A model generated the notes under the pieces. The model saw only the letters and a program-made list of their open reading frames with translations, did not search any database and was not told the origin of the DNA. A stretch of 64,000 nucleotides of DNA, from contig NC_019976.1 of NCBI RefSeq assembly GCF_000328685.1, positions 124,001 through 188,000 on the forward strand, read 5' to 3'. The position numbers were made by a program, and so were the translations under genes. The stretch comes from Natronococcus occultus SP4 (GTDB taxonomy: Archaea > Halobacteriota > Halobacteria > Halobacteriales > Natrialbaceae). This document shows, piece after piece, positions 16,079 through 25,039 of the stretch. Each line of letters starts with the position of its first letter. Position 1 is the first letter of the stretch.

Positions 16079-17602
16079 TCAGTCCTGATCCTCCGGTGGC
16101 CCGGTCGCGGCGGGCGATCGGTCGTCGGGGTGTGGCTCAGCTCCGTGATCTGCGTCGGGCTCGACGACGCTGTCGGTCCAGGTTCCCCGGAGGAAGTGAA
16201 GTCCGGCCAGGACGACGACGAGAACGTTCGTCAGCGCGTCGCCGACGAACACGCCCGTCGCACCCAGTCCGAGCGGTTCGGCCAGCCCGTAGGCCAGCAG
16301 CGGTCGGAGAACGATGAAGCCGACGATCGCGAACCCCATCGCGGTTCGCGTGCTGCCGCTGCCCCGGAACGCGCCCTGGACGATGTAGAAGGTGCCCAGG
16401 AAGACGAACGACAGCGAGACGATACGCAGGTACTCGGCGCCGACGGCCACCACCGCGGCCGCGCCCGACCCCGTGATGAAGATCCCGACGATCGGATCGG
16501 CGAGGACGTAGACGACGCCGCTGAAAAGCAGGAAGGCGCCGGCGACGAGTCCCGCCGCGGCGTACACGCCGCGCTCGGCGCGCTCGACCTGTCCCGCGCC
16601 GAGGTTCTGTCCGACGACCGTCTCGACGCCGCGGGCGAGCCCCAGCGCCGGCAACACGACCATCGACGTCACCCGCGTGCCGATCCCGTAGCCGGCGACC
16701 GCCGTGGGGCCGGCCAGCGCGACCAGCGCGGTCAGGATCGTCACACTGAACGCCTTCGTGCTCACCTCGACGCTTGCGGGCGCGCCGATCGTCACGAGCT
16801 GTTTGACGGTCTCGAGTTCGGGCCGGAAGTCGCCCCTCGAGAGCTCGATGCCGACCCGTCCCGAGAGCAACAGCCAGACTCCGATCGCCGCGGCGAGTCC
16901 TCGCGAGAGGATCGTCGCGAACGCCGCCCCCTGGACGGCCCAGCCATCGAACCCCGTCAGCGTGAACAGCTGTGCTTCGAGCGCCTCGAGCCCGAACCAC
17001 GCGAAGAGGACGTTGTCCTGAAAGCCGAGGATGAAAAACGGGTCGATGGCGACGTTGAGCGCGACGCTGAAGCTCATGAGATACAGCGGCGTCCGCGTGT
17101 CCCCCCACCCCTGCAGCAGCGACTGGAAGACGAAAAACGCGAAGATGAACGGCATCCCGGCGAACTCCGTGCGAGTGTACGCCAGCGCGTACTCGTACTC
17201 GAGGGTTCCGGGCTCGGCGCCGACGAACCGCAGCATCGTCGGCGCGAGGACGACGCCGACGACGGCGACGAGCACGGAGAGCCCGAAGATGACCGAAATC
17301 GTCTGTCCGGCGACCCGGGCGATCCGGTCGAGGTTGCCGGCACCCTTGTTCTGGGCGACGAGGACGGTCCCCGCGACGTTGAAGCCGATCCCGAAGCTGA
17401 TCACCAGGAAGATGATCGCCCAGGAAAACGACAGCGCGGAGACGCCAGCCTGGCCGAGCCGGCCGACCCAGTAGGTGTCGGCGAGGTTGTACCCGACCAT
17501 CAGCAGATTGGTGACGACGATCGGTACCGAGAGGACGATCAGGGGCCACACCAGCCCGCCGTCAACGACGTCGACCGATCGATCCCGACTGTTTCGGCTC
17601 AC
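16079..17602 (-). CDS. MATE-family multidrug/cation efflux transporter
   Basis: The 507-aa membrane protein has about twelve hydrophobic helices in two homologous halves. Typical MATE features are LVWPLIVLSVPIVVTNLLMVG at the start, LADTYWVGRLGQAGVSALSF, ATILSRGLAAAI, and GARGVETVVGQNLGAG-like VETVVGQNLGAGQVERAERG in the second half. It exports organic cations or drugs in exchange for Na+ or H+. The C-terminus is a hydrophilic acidic tail. It lies downstream of the asparaginase gene in the same direction, 78 bp away. Confidence 0.92.
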   Translation of the reverse strand: MSRNSRDRSVDVVDGGLVWPLIVLSVPIVVTNLLMVGYNLADTYWVGRLGQAGVSALSFSWAIIFLVISFGIGFNVAGTVLVAQNKGAGNLDRIARVAGQTISVIFGLSVLVAVVGVVLAPTMLRFVGAEPGTLEYEYALAYTRTEFAGMPFIFAFFVFQSLLQGWGDTRTPLYLMSFSVALNVAIDPFFILGFQDNVLFAWFGLEALEAQLFTLTGFDGWAVQGAAFATILSRGLAAAIGVWLLLSGRVGIELSRGDFRPELETVKQLVTIGAPASVEVSTKAFSVTILTALVALAGPTAVAGYGIGTRVTSMVVLPALGLARGVETVVGQNLGAGQVERAERGVYAAAGLVAGAFLLFSGVVYVLADPIVGIFITGSGAAAVVAVGAEYLRIVSLSFVFLGTFYIVQGAFRGSGSTRTAMGFAIVGFIVLRPLLAYGLAEPLGLGATGVFVGDALTNVLVVVLAGLHFLRGTWTDSVVEPDADHGAEPHPDDRSPAATGPPEDQD

Positions 17603-17680
17603 TGTAGGGGCTCCGGAGCAGTCTCGGTGGCCAGCGGTGGAAACGCTTTCTCCTTCGGCCCGCGAGATCTCGGAACGGGA

Positions 17681-18670
17681 TCACTCCGTCGTGACGACGC
17701 CCCGCTGGGCCTCGAAGGCCCCGCGGGCGTCCTCGGGGTCGTCGAACGCCGAGAGCGCCAGTCCGAGTTTGATGCGAGCCTTCCAGGGTGGGAGGTCGCC
17801 CGCCGGAATCGTGCCGTGTTCCCGAACGGTGCGGCTGCCGCCGGGCCCGCCGTACCGGGCGCCGACGGCGCCGTCGTAACACCGCGTCGCGACGACGACG
17901 GGAACGCCCGCCTCGACTGCCTCCGCGACGCCGTCTCCGAGCGCCGGCGTCGTGTTTCCGATGCCGCTCGCGGCGAGGACCAGGCCATCGACGCCGTCCT
18001 CGAGGGCTCGCTCGAGCTGGCGGGCGTCGACGTCGAGCCCGCTGGGCAGCATCTCGACGCGCGCGGTCATCTCGGTCGCGGGCAGGGAGACCGACTCGCT
18101 GCCGGGCTCGCGGCGCAGCGAGAGCCCGTCTGCTGTGAGCTCCGCGACCGGTCCCGCGTCGGGCGAGGCGTACGCCTCCGGCCGTCCAGCCCGCGCCTTC
18201 GTCACCCATCTGGCGGCGTGGACGAGGTTCCCGAACGCGACGTACGCGCCGTCCTCGAAGCGGTCGTCGGCCGCGGTCCGGACCGCCTGCAGCAGGTTCG
18301 CCGGCCCGTCGGCTCCCGCCCAGTCGGCGGGTCGCTGCGCCCCGGTGAACACGACCGGCACGTCGGCGTCGGTCGCCATGTCGACGTAGTACGACGACTC
18401 CTCCATCGTGTCGGTACCGTGGGTCACGACGACGCCGTCGACGCCGTCCTCGTCGGCCCGTTCGACCGCCTCGACGAGCGCGGCGACGTCCGAAACCGAG
18501 AGGTGGAAGCTGAGTTCGTCACAGACCGACTCGACGTCGATCGTCGCGACGTCCTCGAGACCGGGAACCGCTGCGACGAGGTCGTCGCCGTCTTTCGAGG
18601 GGGTCGCCCCGTCCGCCCCATCCGTCGACGCGATCGTTCCACCGGTGCTCAACACGCGTACGTGTGGCAT
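17681..18670 (-). CDS. L-asparaginase (asparaginase/glutaminase family)
   Basis: The 329-aa protein shows the first catalytic threonine in VLSTGGTIAST (residues 6-16) and the second in VVVTHGTDTMEESSYY, with the expected downstream VVFTGAQRPADW. The C-terminal domain carries GLVLAASGIGNTTPAL. The family hydrolyses L-asparagine to aspartate and ammonia; there is no signal peptide, so it is cytoplasmic. It is followed by the MATE gene and may share a transcript with it. Confidence 0.92.
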   Translation of the reverse strand: MPHVRVLSTGGTIASTDGADGATPSKDGDDLVAAVPGLEDVATIDVESVCDELSFHLSVSDVAALVEAVERADEDGVDGVVVTHGTDTMEESSYYVDMATDADVPVVFTGAQRPADWAGADGPANLLQAVRTAADDRFEDGAYVAFGNLVHAARWVTKARAGRPEAYASPDAGPVAELTADGLSLRREPGSESVSLPATEMTARVEMLPSGLDVDARQLERALEDGVDGLVLAASGIGNTTPALGDGVAEAVEAGVPVVVATRCYDGAVGARYGGPGGSRTVREHGTIPAGDLPPWKARIKLGLALSAFDDPEDARGAFEAQRGVVTTE

Positions 18671-18927
18671 GTACTGGCGTCTCGGGCGGAACTACTTAGT
18701 TCGAGAGGCCACCCTCACCGGGGCACTCCGTCCTCCCGGTCGTCGAAGATCGTGCGTTCCCGAACGACCGCTGTGCTCCGAAGGCAGGACCTGGTCGAAC
18801 ACGAGTGGTTTTCCGGCGAGAGAATCCATCGTCGGCAGCACTCAACTGCTCGAGGGAGCCGTGTTCCCCACCGTTTTCGACGAGCAGGGTCAGTAACTTT
18901 TTGTGACTTGTCTGTCCTCCTATAGTC

Positions 18928-21522
18928 GTGCCAATCCGACGAGCGAAAGATCTGGACACTCTCTACACCGAGGTCGACGACTACGACCTCGTTATCGTCC
19001 CCGACGCACCGTTCGCGAGTGCGCTCAACCGCCGCCTCGACAGCCCACAGTTCGGAAGCTTCGCCATCACGCCCCGGCGCCTCGCTGCTGGCCGGCGCGA
19101 ACGGGCCGAAGACCGGCTCGCCTTTCTCGAGGTCGTCGACCGAACCGATCACGACTGGCAGGCAGTCGCCTACGCGGTCGGGAACGTCATCCAGTGCTGG
19201 GAACAGCAGGGACGGCTCGACGCCATCCTCGAGTACGATGCCTACGTCGATACGACTACCCGCGAAGTCGTCGATATCATGGCTGACCTGCGAACGACCT
19301 CCAAACAGCTCACCGAGTATACGGTCGACGACGAGCAGTCGGTCGCCGTCGTCGGCTCCGACCAGTTGACGACGCTCGAACGCAGTATTCTCCCGGACGA
19401 GTTCGACCGGATCGACCCGTTCACCGCGGAGTCGTTCGACTATCCCGAGTTCCACGTCTTCGAGTCGGCAACCGACATCGTCACCGCACTCGTTGACACT
19501 ATCACCGCAGCGGACGCCGAACACGTCGCGGTCGTCCTCGACAGCGGGAGTGAGTACTCGTCGCTGGTCGAATCAGCGCTCGAGGCAGCCGACGTCCCCT
19601 TCTACGGCGGTCCTGGATTCGTCGACGATCCGCACCACAGAGCCTTCGTCCGACTCCTTCGACTCGGATTTCGCGGCCCCGAAACGACCGTCGGCGACCT
19701 CCGCCCAGTGCTCTCCCAGCTGGGAATCGACGTTCCGATCGACCACAACGAAAAACGACTCGAGTCGGTCGACGCCGACGGCATCGACTGGGTACGGGAG
19801 TTCTGTGCCTCGCTCGACGAGCGAACGTTTGCCGACGTCCTCGGTGCGTACGCAACGAAAGCGGGAATCGAGCTCTCGCGCTTCGATGACGAACTGCGGG
19901 AGCTCGGAATCGGCGATAACCGCGTAACCAGCGACGGCGTCGATCGACTGGCCTACTACCTGCAGACGTACGACATCCCGGTCGACAGAACGAACGAGGG
20001 TGTCCTTCTGGTCGATGCGAAATCCTCTGCCTACGTCGACCGACCGGTCGTCTTCCATCTCGGGATGGGGAAGGACTGGACTCACTCGGCCCCGAAACGT
20101 CCCTGGGTCGATTCCCAGACCCAGTTCGAGCGCTACATCGGCAACTTTCAGCGACTACTCCAGAGCGGCGACGACCAGTACTACCTCGTCCAGGACACCG
20201 TTGGAGGCGAGCCAGTGACACCGTGTCTCTACTTTAGCGACCTTCTCGAGGACGACTTCGGACGCTTCAGCGACCTCGAGACAGTCGACCATCGCCGGCG
20301 ACCACGTTCCGGTGGCAGCGGCTTCGACCGCGAGCCGATCGACGTCAATCGGGAGACGGTCGAGACGATCAGCCAGTCGAGCCTGAACAGTTACGTCAAC
20401 AGCCCACGGGAGTACTTCTTCAGCCGCCTCGTCGACTCGCCGGATCGGGAACGGTTCGTCGAGGGGACCCTCTTTCACGATTTCGCCGAGTTCTACGTCA
20501 ACCATCCCGACGTCGTCGCTACAGCCGACCGCTCGGATCTCGTCGACGTCATGCTCGAGGACGTCGATCCGTTCATCACGGCTGCCGACGAGCCGCTTCG
20601 ACGACGCAAGTACCGGATCGGACTGGAGACGATCGTAGCGTATCTGGACGAATACGGTCCCGAATCGGACGAGACCGACTTCCTCACGCCGACCACCGGC
20701 CGGGGAGAGAACTGCTTTGCGGCGTACTTCGGCGAGCCGATCGACTCCCCGCTGACGGAACGGTGGTTCGAGGACGAGTCGCTCGGCCTGAAGGGCAAGA
20801 TCGATCTCGTCCGGACACCGGATCAGTTGCTCGATTACAAAAGCGGGAGCAAGAAACGGGCCGCCACGATCGTGAAGCGTGCGGCGGTCGACCCACCCGC
20901 GGACACGCCGAATTTCCAGGCGGCGCTGTATCTCACCTACTACCGGGCGATCCGTCCCGACGAACCGCTCGAGATCACGTTTTTCCACTTCCTGGAGACT
21001 ATCGACGACGTCATCACTGGCGAAGCGGAGCTCGACGAGACACTGACGACCGTCACGTACTACCCGTTCACGTTCGACGAGTACGTCGGCTCCCGTGACG
21101 CCTACGAGACGCTGCTCGATGGCTACAACGACTGCCAGGAGACGTTCGAGGACTTCGGCTATTCGGCCTACAGTGACCTCATGAGCCAACTGACGTTCCC
21201 AGATACGACCGAGAAGGCAGCGTTGCGCGCATCCGAGTTCGCCGAGGAGTTCACGGCTGCCGTCGACGTGGGCACCTCCGAGGACGTCGACGCCGAGAAG
21301 GGAGCGGATCAGGCGATTCGAGCGCTGAACGGCGTTCGCAAGCGGACGTTCTTCTGCGAGGACCTCGATGCGTTCGAAGCGTTCGTCGAGGAACGGCTCG
21401 AGGAACTCAACCGTCGGCGAGTCGGCGAGGAACGGTTCCCCGTAGATGGCCCTGCCGGAGAGCCGAACTACCGGCGGATAGACAACCGCGATCTCCTCCT
21501 GGAAGGTGAGAGCGATGACTGA
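18928..21522 (+). CDS. AddB-like PD-(D/E)XK nuclease subunit
   Basis: The 864-aa protein starts at GTG 18928 (VPIRRAKDLDTLYTEVDDYD). The first two thirds look like an inactivated helicase-type scaffold (AVVLDSGSEYSSLVESALEA, VFHLGMGKDWTHSAPKRPWV), as in AddB. The C-terminal third has a RecB-type nuclease: SQSSLNSYVNSPREYFFSRL, GTLFHDFAEFY, then GKIDLVRTPDQLLDYKSGS with the D-x(n)-DxK catalytic core, and NFQAALYLTYYRA with the conserved QxxxY. The Fe-S cysteine that AddB has in the corresponding PxxYF segment is a Ser here. Its stop overlaps the next gene's start by 8 bp, indicating a coupled two-subunit complex for DNA end processing. Confidence 0.82.
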   Translation: MPIRRAKDLDTLYTEVDDYDLVIVPDAPFASALNRRLDSPQFGSFAITPRRLAAGRRERAEDRLAFLEVVDRTDHDWQAVAYAVGNVIQCWEQQGRLDAILEYDAYVDTTTREVVDIMADLRTTSKQLTEYTVDDEQSVAVVGSDQLTTLERSILPDEFDRIDPFTAESFDYPEFHVFESATDIVTALVDTITAADAEHVAVVLDSGSEYSSLVESALEAADVPFYGGPGFVDDPHHRAFVRLLRLGFRGPETTVGDLRPVLSQLGIDVPIDHNEKRLESVDADGIDWVREFCASLDERTFADVLGAYATKAGIELSRFDDELRELGIGDNRVTSDGVDRLAYYLQTYDIPVDRTNEGVLLVDAKSSAYVDRPVVFHLGMGKDWTHSAPKRPWVDSQTQFERYIGNFQRLLQSGDDQYYLVQDTVGGEPVTPCLYFSDLLEDDFGRFSDLETVDHRRRPRSGGSGFDREPIDVNRETVETISQSSLNSYVNSPREYFFSRLVDSPDRERFVEGTLFHDFAEFYVNHPDVVATADRSDLVDVMLEDVDPFITAADEPLRRRKYRIGLETIVAYLDEYGPESDETDFLTPTTGRGENCFAAYFGEPIDSPLTERWFEDESLGLKGKIDLVRTPDQLLDYKSGSKKRAATIVKRAAVDPPADTPNFQAALYLTYYRAIRPDEPLEITFFHFLETIDDVITGEAELDETLTTVTYYPFTFDEYVGSRDAYETLLDGYNDCQETFEDFGYSAYSDLMSQLTFPDTTEKAALRASEFAEEFTAAVDVGTSEDVDAEKGADQAIRALNGVRKRTFFCEDLDAFEAFVEERLEELNRRRVGEERFPVDGPAGEPNYRRIDNRDLLLEGESDD

Positions 21523-24403
21523 GCTGACACCCAACGAGAAACAGCGGGAACTCATCGAGAACACGGACGGACTCTATCACGTCGACGCTGGCCCTGGAAC
21601 GGGGAAGACGTTCGCGATCACTCGCCGGTACGGGGCGATCGTCGACCAGCCTGACATCGAACCGGACGATATCTTGCTGGCGACGTTTACCCGGAGCGGC
21701 GCCGCCGAGATGAAAGAACGGATCGGCGAGCACAGTACCTACGCTCTCCGCGAGTTGGCCGACGCCCCGATCCAGACGTTCCATTCACACTGTCACGACC
21801 TGCTCGACGAACACGGCTACGCGGCCCCGACCCATCTCGGTCTCGAGGAACGAATTACGGGATCGACGCGAGTTATCGACGACGAGCTCATCGAAGCCGA
21901 GCTGTTCCGCGAGTTCTTCGACCAGTTCCGGAGCGCTCACCCCGAGTATATCGACTTCTACCGGATCCTGTCGGCACCAGACGAGTTGCTCGACGTCGTC
22001 ACCGAACTCGCGTCGAAGGGGGTGTTCCCGACGGCCGACGGCTGGTATCGCGACGGCGAATCGCACCTCGACGGTGACTTCGAGACGTTCAAAGCGCAGT
22101 TCGACGACGTGAACGAGCCACGCAACGATGGGCGGAAGCAGTCCGAACTACGTGACGACCTGAGTCGCTTCGGGCGGAACAAGACCTACCTGCCCGATGC
22201 ACCCTCGAAATCGGAACTCCGTGGGGGACGCGGAACCAAACAACTGGATGACGAGGTCGCAGCCGAGGTGTTCCACGAGGATCGCACTGATCTCAAGGCG
22301 TTCGTCCACGACGTTTACTTCGAGTACCTGCAATTCGCGCTGCGTCGGAACTACCTCAATTTCGGATTCCTCCAGCTGTTCGCGTTCGTCCTGCTCTGTG
22401 AAGATCCACAGGTTCGGCAAAGAGCCCGCTTCGAGTACGTGATGATCGACGAGTTCCAGGACACCAGCGAGATCCAGTTCAAGCTCGCGTTGCTCCTTGC
22501 GGGAACGGACAACCTCTGTGTCGTCGGTGACTGGAAACAGAGCATCTACTCGTTCCAGTACGCGGACGTCCGGAACATCCGCGCTTTCGAGGAGCGTCTC
22601 GAGGCGTTCAGTGCGGATCTCAACGGTGACACCGATCGGGTATCCTTCGAGACGGACGATCTCACCCGAATCGAACTGAAGGAGAACTACCGATCGACCG
22701 AATCCGTCATCGAACTCTCCGAGGAGGCAATAATGACGCCAGCTTCGAGCGGCGAGGACGTCGATACCACGCACGAGGACATCGTCGAACTCGCCGCGAA
22801 CGCGTCCGTTGACAACACCGTCGTCGAGGGCGTTCGACACGACGACGAACACGAAGCGGTGCTCTCGAAGGTTCAGGAGATCGTCGGCAACGACGACTAC
22901 GCCGTCGAAGCAGAAGACGGTGAACTCCGCCCGCCGGAGTACCGGGACGTCGCCGTGTTCACCCGGAAACGCGACTACGGTCGCGAGCTGCTCGAGGTCG
23001 CCGACGAGTACGACTTTCCCGTCGCCTACGACGGCGGAATCGAACTCTTCCGGACCGATCAGGCGAAGCTACTGCTTGCCTGGCTCCGCGTCCTCGAATC
23101 GGACGCTGATCGCGGCTGGGCGGTCGTGTTGGAGCGTGTCGGGTACACGCTCGACGAAATCGACCACGTGCTGGGGACGGAGGGGTATCCCACGGAGCTG
23201 ACCACGTTCCGGGACGAACTCCGGGAGTTGGAGTCGGTCGGTGCAGTCGCGCGACGGCTCTTCGATCGCTATGGCTTTACGGGCGAGACGGCGGATACCC
23301 TTCTCGATACGATTCAGTCGGTGTACGACTCGACCACCCTCACTCACGGCGAACTGATTCAGTTTATCGAACGGGGGATCGAGAACGGCAGTATCGTCGA
23401 CGTCCACGCCAATTCGGGAGACAACTCGGTGACGGTTCAGACGATCCACGCTGCGAAGGGACTCGAGTATCCGATCGTCATCCTGGCGAACATGAATAGC
23501 GGCAGTTTCCCGCCCCGTTCGGGCGGTTCGAGCGTGATACAGTATCAGGAACCAGTCGGTCTTCGTCAACGGAAGCGCTACTCCGAGGACCGAGCACATC
23601 CACACGTCTACGATAGCTGGCAACACGACGTCCGTCGTCGATGTCTCCCCACCGAGTACGACGAAGAGCGACGGCTACTGTACGTGGCAGTCACACGAGC
23701 CGAACAGCACGTCGTCTTCACGGGCGGCGAGAATCCCAATACGTTCCTCGAGGCGTTGCCAGTTACGGTCGGCGAGGCCGAGATCGATATCGACCCGCTC
23801 GGTCGGGACGACCGGGCTGTGGCGGAACTGCCGTTCACCGTGACGACTCCCGATGGCCCGCTCGCCCATACCCCGCATTCGCTGATGGACGAGAGTGTCT
23901 TCGAACGAACCGGAGCACGGATGGAATCGAGTCCCGATCCTGCGTCGGAAACGCGGGGAAGGGATTTCGGCTCTCGTGTACACGAGTTCGCCGAGGCGTA
24001 CGCCCTCGGTGACGACGTAACGCCGTTGAACGCCCACGAGCAACGGGTGAAAGCGTTCATCGACGACCTTCCGGGCGAGTTGTACGTCGAAGAACAAGTC
24101 ACGCTCCCGCTCGAGGTCGATGACCGACGGGTCACGATCTCCGGTATCGCTGACCTCGTCCACGAAACGGAGACGCAGGTCCAGGTTATCGACTACAAGA
24201 CCGACAGTACGCGACGAGCGCAGTCGGAGTACCGAAAGCAACTCAGCGTCTACTACCACGTCCTCTCCGAGTGGTTTGAAGCCAAAGAAGTCACAGCGAG
24301 CCTGTTCTATACGGCTGACGGGACTCGCGAACGGATCGAGCCGCTTTCGCGTGACGAAATCCGTGGTGTTGTTCGACAGCATGGAACCCACGGCAACCGG
24401 TGA
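21515..24403 (+). CDS. AddA-like UvrD/Rep helicase with C-terminal nuclease
   Basis: The 962-aa protein has superfamily 1A helicase motifs in order: Q motif LTPNEKQRELIEN, Walker A AGPGTGKTFAITRR (about 25-38), ATFTRSGAAEMKERI, Walker B FEYVMIDEFQDTSEIQ, GDWKQSIYSFQYAD, IHAAKGLEYPIVILANM and VAVTRAEQHVVFTG. A RecB-type nuclease follows (GRDFGSRVHEFAEAYALGDD; SGIADLVHETETQVQVIDYKTDS; YRKQLSVYYHVL). This is the AddA arrangement. With the AddB-like partner it should unwind and resect double-strand DNA ends, in repair or against foreign DNA. The start ATG 21515 lies inside the end of the upstream gene. Confidence 0.88.
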   Translation: MTELTPNEKQRELIENTDGLYHVDAGPGTGKTFAITRRYGAIVDQPDIEPDDILLATFTRSGAAEMKERIGEHSTYALRELADAPIQTFHSHCHDLLDEHGYAAPTHLGLEERITGSTRVIDDELIEAELFREFFDQFRSAHPEYIDFYRILSAPDELLDVVTELASKGVFPTADGWYRDGESHLDGDFETFKAQFDDVNEPRNDGRKQSELRDDLSRFGRNKTYLPDAPSKSELRGGRGTKQLDDEVAAEVFHEDRTDLKAFVHDVYFEYLQFALRRNYLNFGFLQLFAFVLLCEDPQVRQRARFEYVMIDEFQDTSEIQFKLALLLAGTDNLCVVGDWKQSIYSFQYADVRNIRAFEERLEAFSADLNGDTDRVSFETDDLTRIELKENYRSTESVIELSEEAIMTPASSGEDVDTTHEDIVELAANASVDNTVVEGVRHDDEHEAVLSKVQEIVGNDDYAVEAEDGELRPPEYRDVAVFTRKRDYGRELLEVADEYDFPVAYDGGIELFRTDQAKLLLAWLRVLESDADRGWAVVLERVGYTLDEIDHVLGTEGYPTELTTFRDELRELESVGAVARRLFDRYGFTGETADTLLDTIQSVYDSTTLTHGELIQFIERGIENGSIVDVHANSGDNSVTVQTIHAAKGLEYPIVILANMNSGSFPPRSGGSSVIQYQEPVGLRQRKRYSEDRAHPHVYDSWQHDVRRRCLPTEYDEERRLLYVAVTRAEQHVVFTGGENPNTFLEALPVTVGEAEIDIDPLGRDDRAVAELPFTVTTPDGPLAHTPHSLMDESVFERTGARMESSPDPASETRGRDFGSRVHEFAEAYALGDDVTPLNAHEQRVKAFIDDLPGELYVEEQVTLPLEVDDRRVTISGIADLVHETETQVQVIDYKTDSTRRAQSEYRKQLSVYYHVLSEWFEAKEVTASLFYTADGTRERIEPLSRDEIRGVVRQHGTHGNR

Positions 24404-24481
24404 ATCGGCCAGCAAAGCAGTTGTGACGGTTCGAGGAGCACTCGGAAGCCCCACCTCACTCCGTCGAATCTAAACAGCGCC

Positions 24482-24832
24482 TTACTGAACGAGTTCGATG
24501 TGCAGAATAGCACCACCGGTCGTCTCTCGATACCTGGCGTCGGAGTTCGGGGTCCGGTGAAACCCCTCCGGTGCAGGATGATTCCCTTTACTGTCAGGCG
24601 TTTCTGGCATCAGTATGTACGACCCATCATCCTGGCGTGGACCTTCACCATAAACCCGGTAATACTCTTCGCTACCATTCAATTCTTCGAGAGTTACTTT
24701 CCGAATCTCCATCGTCCGTCCATCGCTCCAGGACGTGTTCGTGGTAACTGTGATACGGTCGCCCGGACGAAGTCGATAAAGGAAATTGACGATTTTGCTC
24801 GGCTCGCGATCGAGCTCTGACTCTCGTGCCAT
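24482..24832 (-). CDS. Hypothetical protein
   Basis: The 116-aa protein starts MARESELDREPSKIVNFLYR and has a short beta-barrel-like segment (LRPGDRITVTTNTSWSDGRT), then YYRVYGEGPRQDDGSYILMP and a polar tail. No signal, membrane segment or known catalytic motif is visible. The composition is less GC-biased than in the helicase gene upstream. It is convergent with the AddA-like gene. Family unknown; it may be a small nucleic-acid-binding or accessory protein. Confidence 0.5.
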   Translation of the reverse strand: MARESELDREPSKIVNFLYRLRPGDRITVTTNTSWSDGRTMEIRKVTLEELNGSEEYYRVYGEGPRQDDGSYILMPETPDSKGNHPAPEGFHRTPNSDARYRETTGGAILHIELVQ

Positions 24833-24890
24833 ATTTCATAGAACCTTTCACCCTACGTATAGATACTGGCTCTACAGAGATACAGCGAGA

Positions 24891-24917
24891 GTGCCTCGGG
24901 GCTTGTCCCCGAGGTAC
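24891..24917. repeat. Orphan GC-rich hairpin, IS200/IS605-type end candidate
   Basis: GTGCCTCGGGG and CCCCGAGGTAC form an 11-bp inverted repeat (one mismatch) around loop CTTGT. Motifs of this kind, followed by a TTCAC-like sequence, are found near ends of haloarchaeal IS200/IS605 elements. No transposase is present, so it may be a leftover end. It lies in the 207-bp gap between the 116-aa gene and the MetE-like gene. Confidence 0.4.
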
Positions 24918-25039
24918 TTCACAGATCGCTGCACTGAATTCGTACTCTCCTCTCTCGCTCGGGCGGTCTCACGCCGGATCGAGTGGCCAATACCGTGAGT
25001 TATAATACAGAACAGAGATATTACTCGGACGAGTACACG

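Noticed and set aside
16073..18925. 950-codon open frame on the + strand
   Set aside because: It lies antisense to the MATE and asparaginase genes, is very rich in Arg, Asp and Gly, and has no domain. It is a by-product of high-GC codon bias.
20155..21564. 469-codon open frame on the - strand
   Set aside because: It is antisense to the AddB-like gene with its PD-(D/E)XK motifs; no motif of its own.
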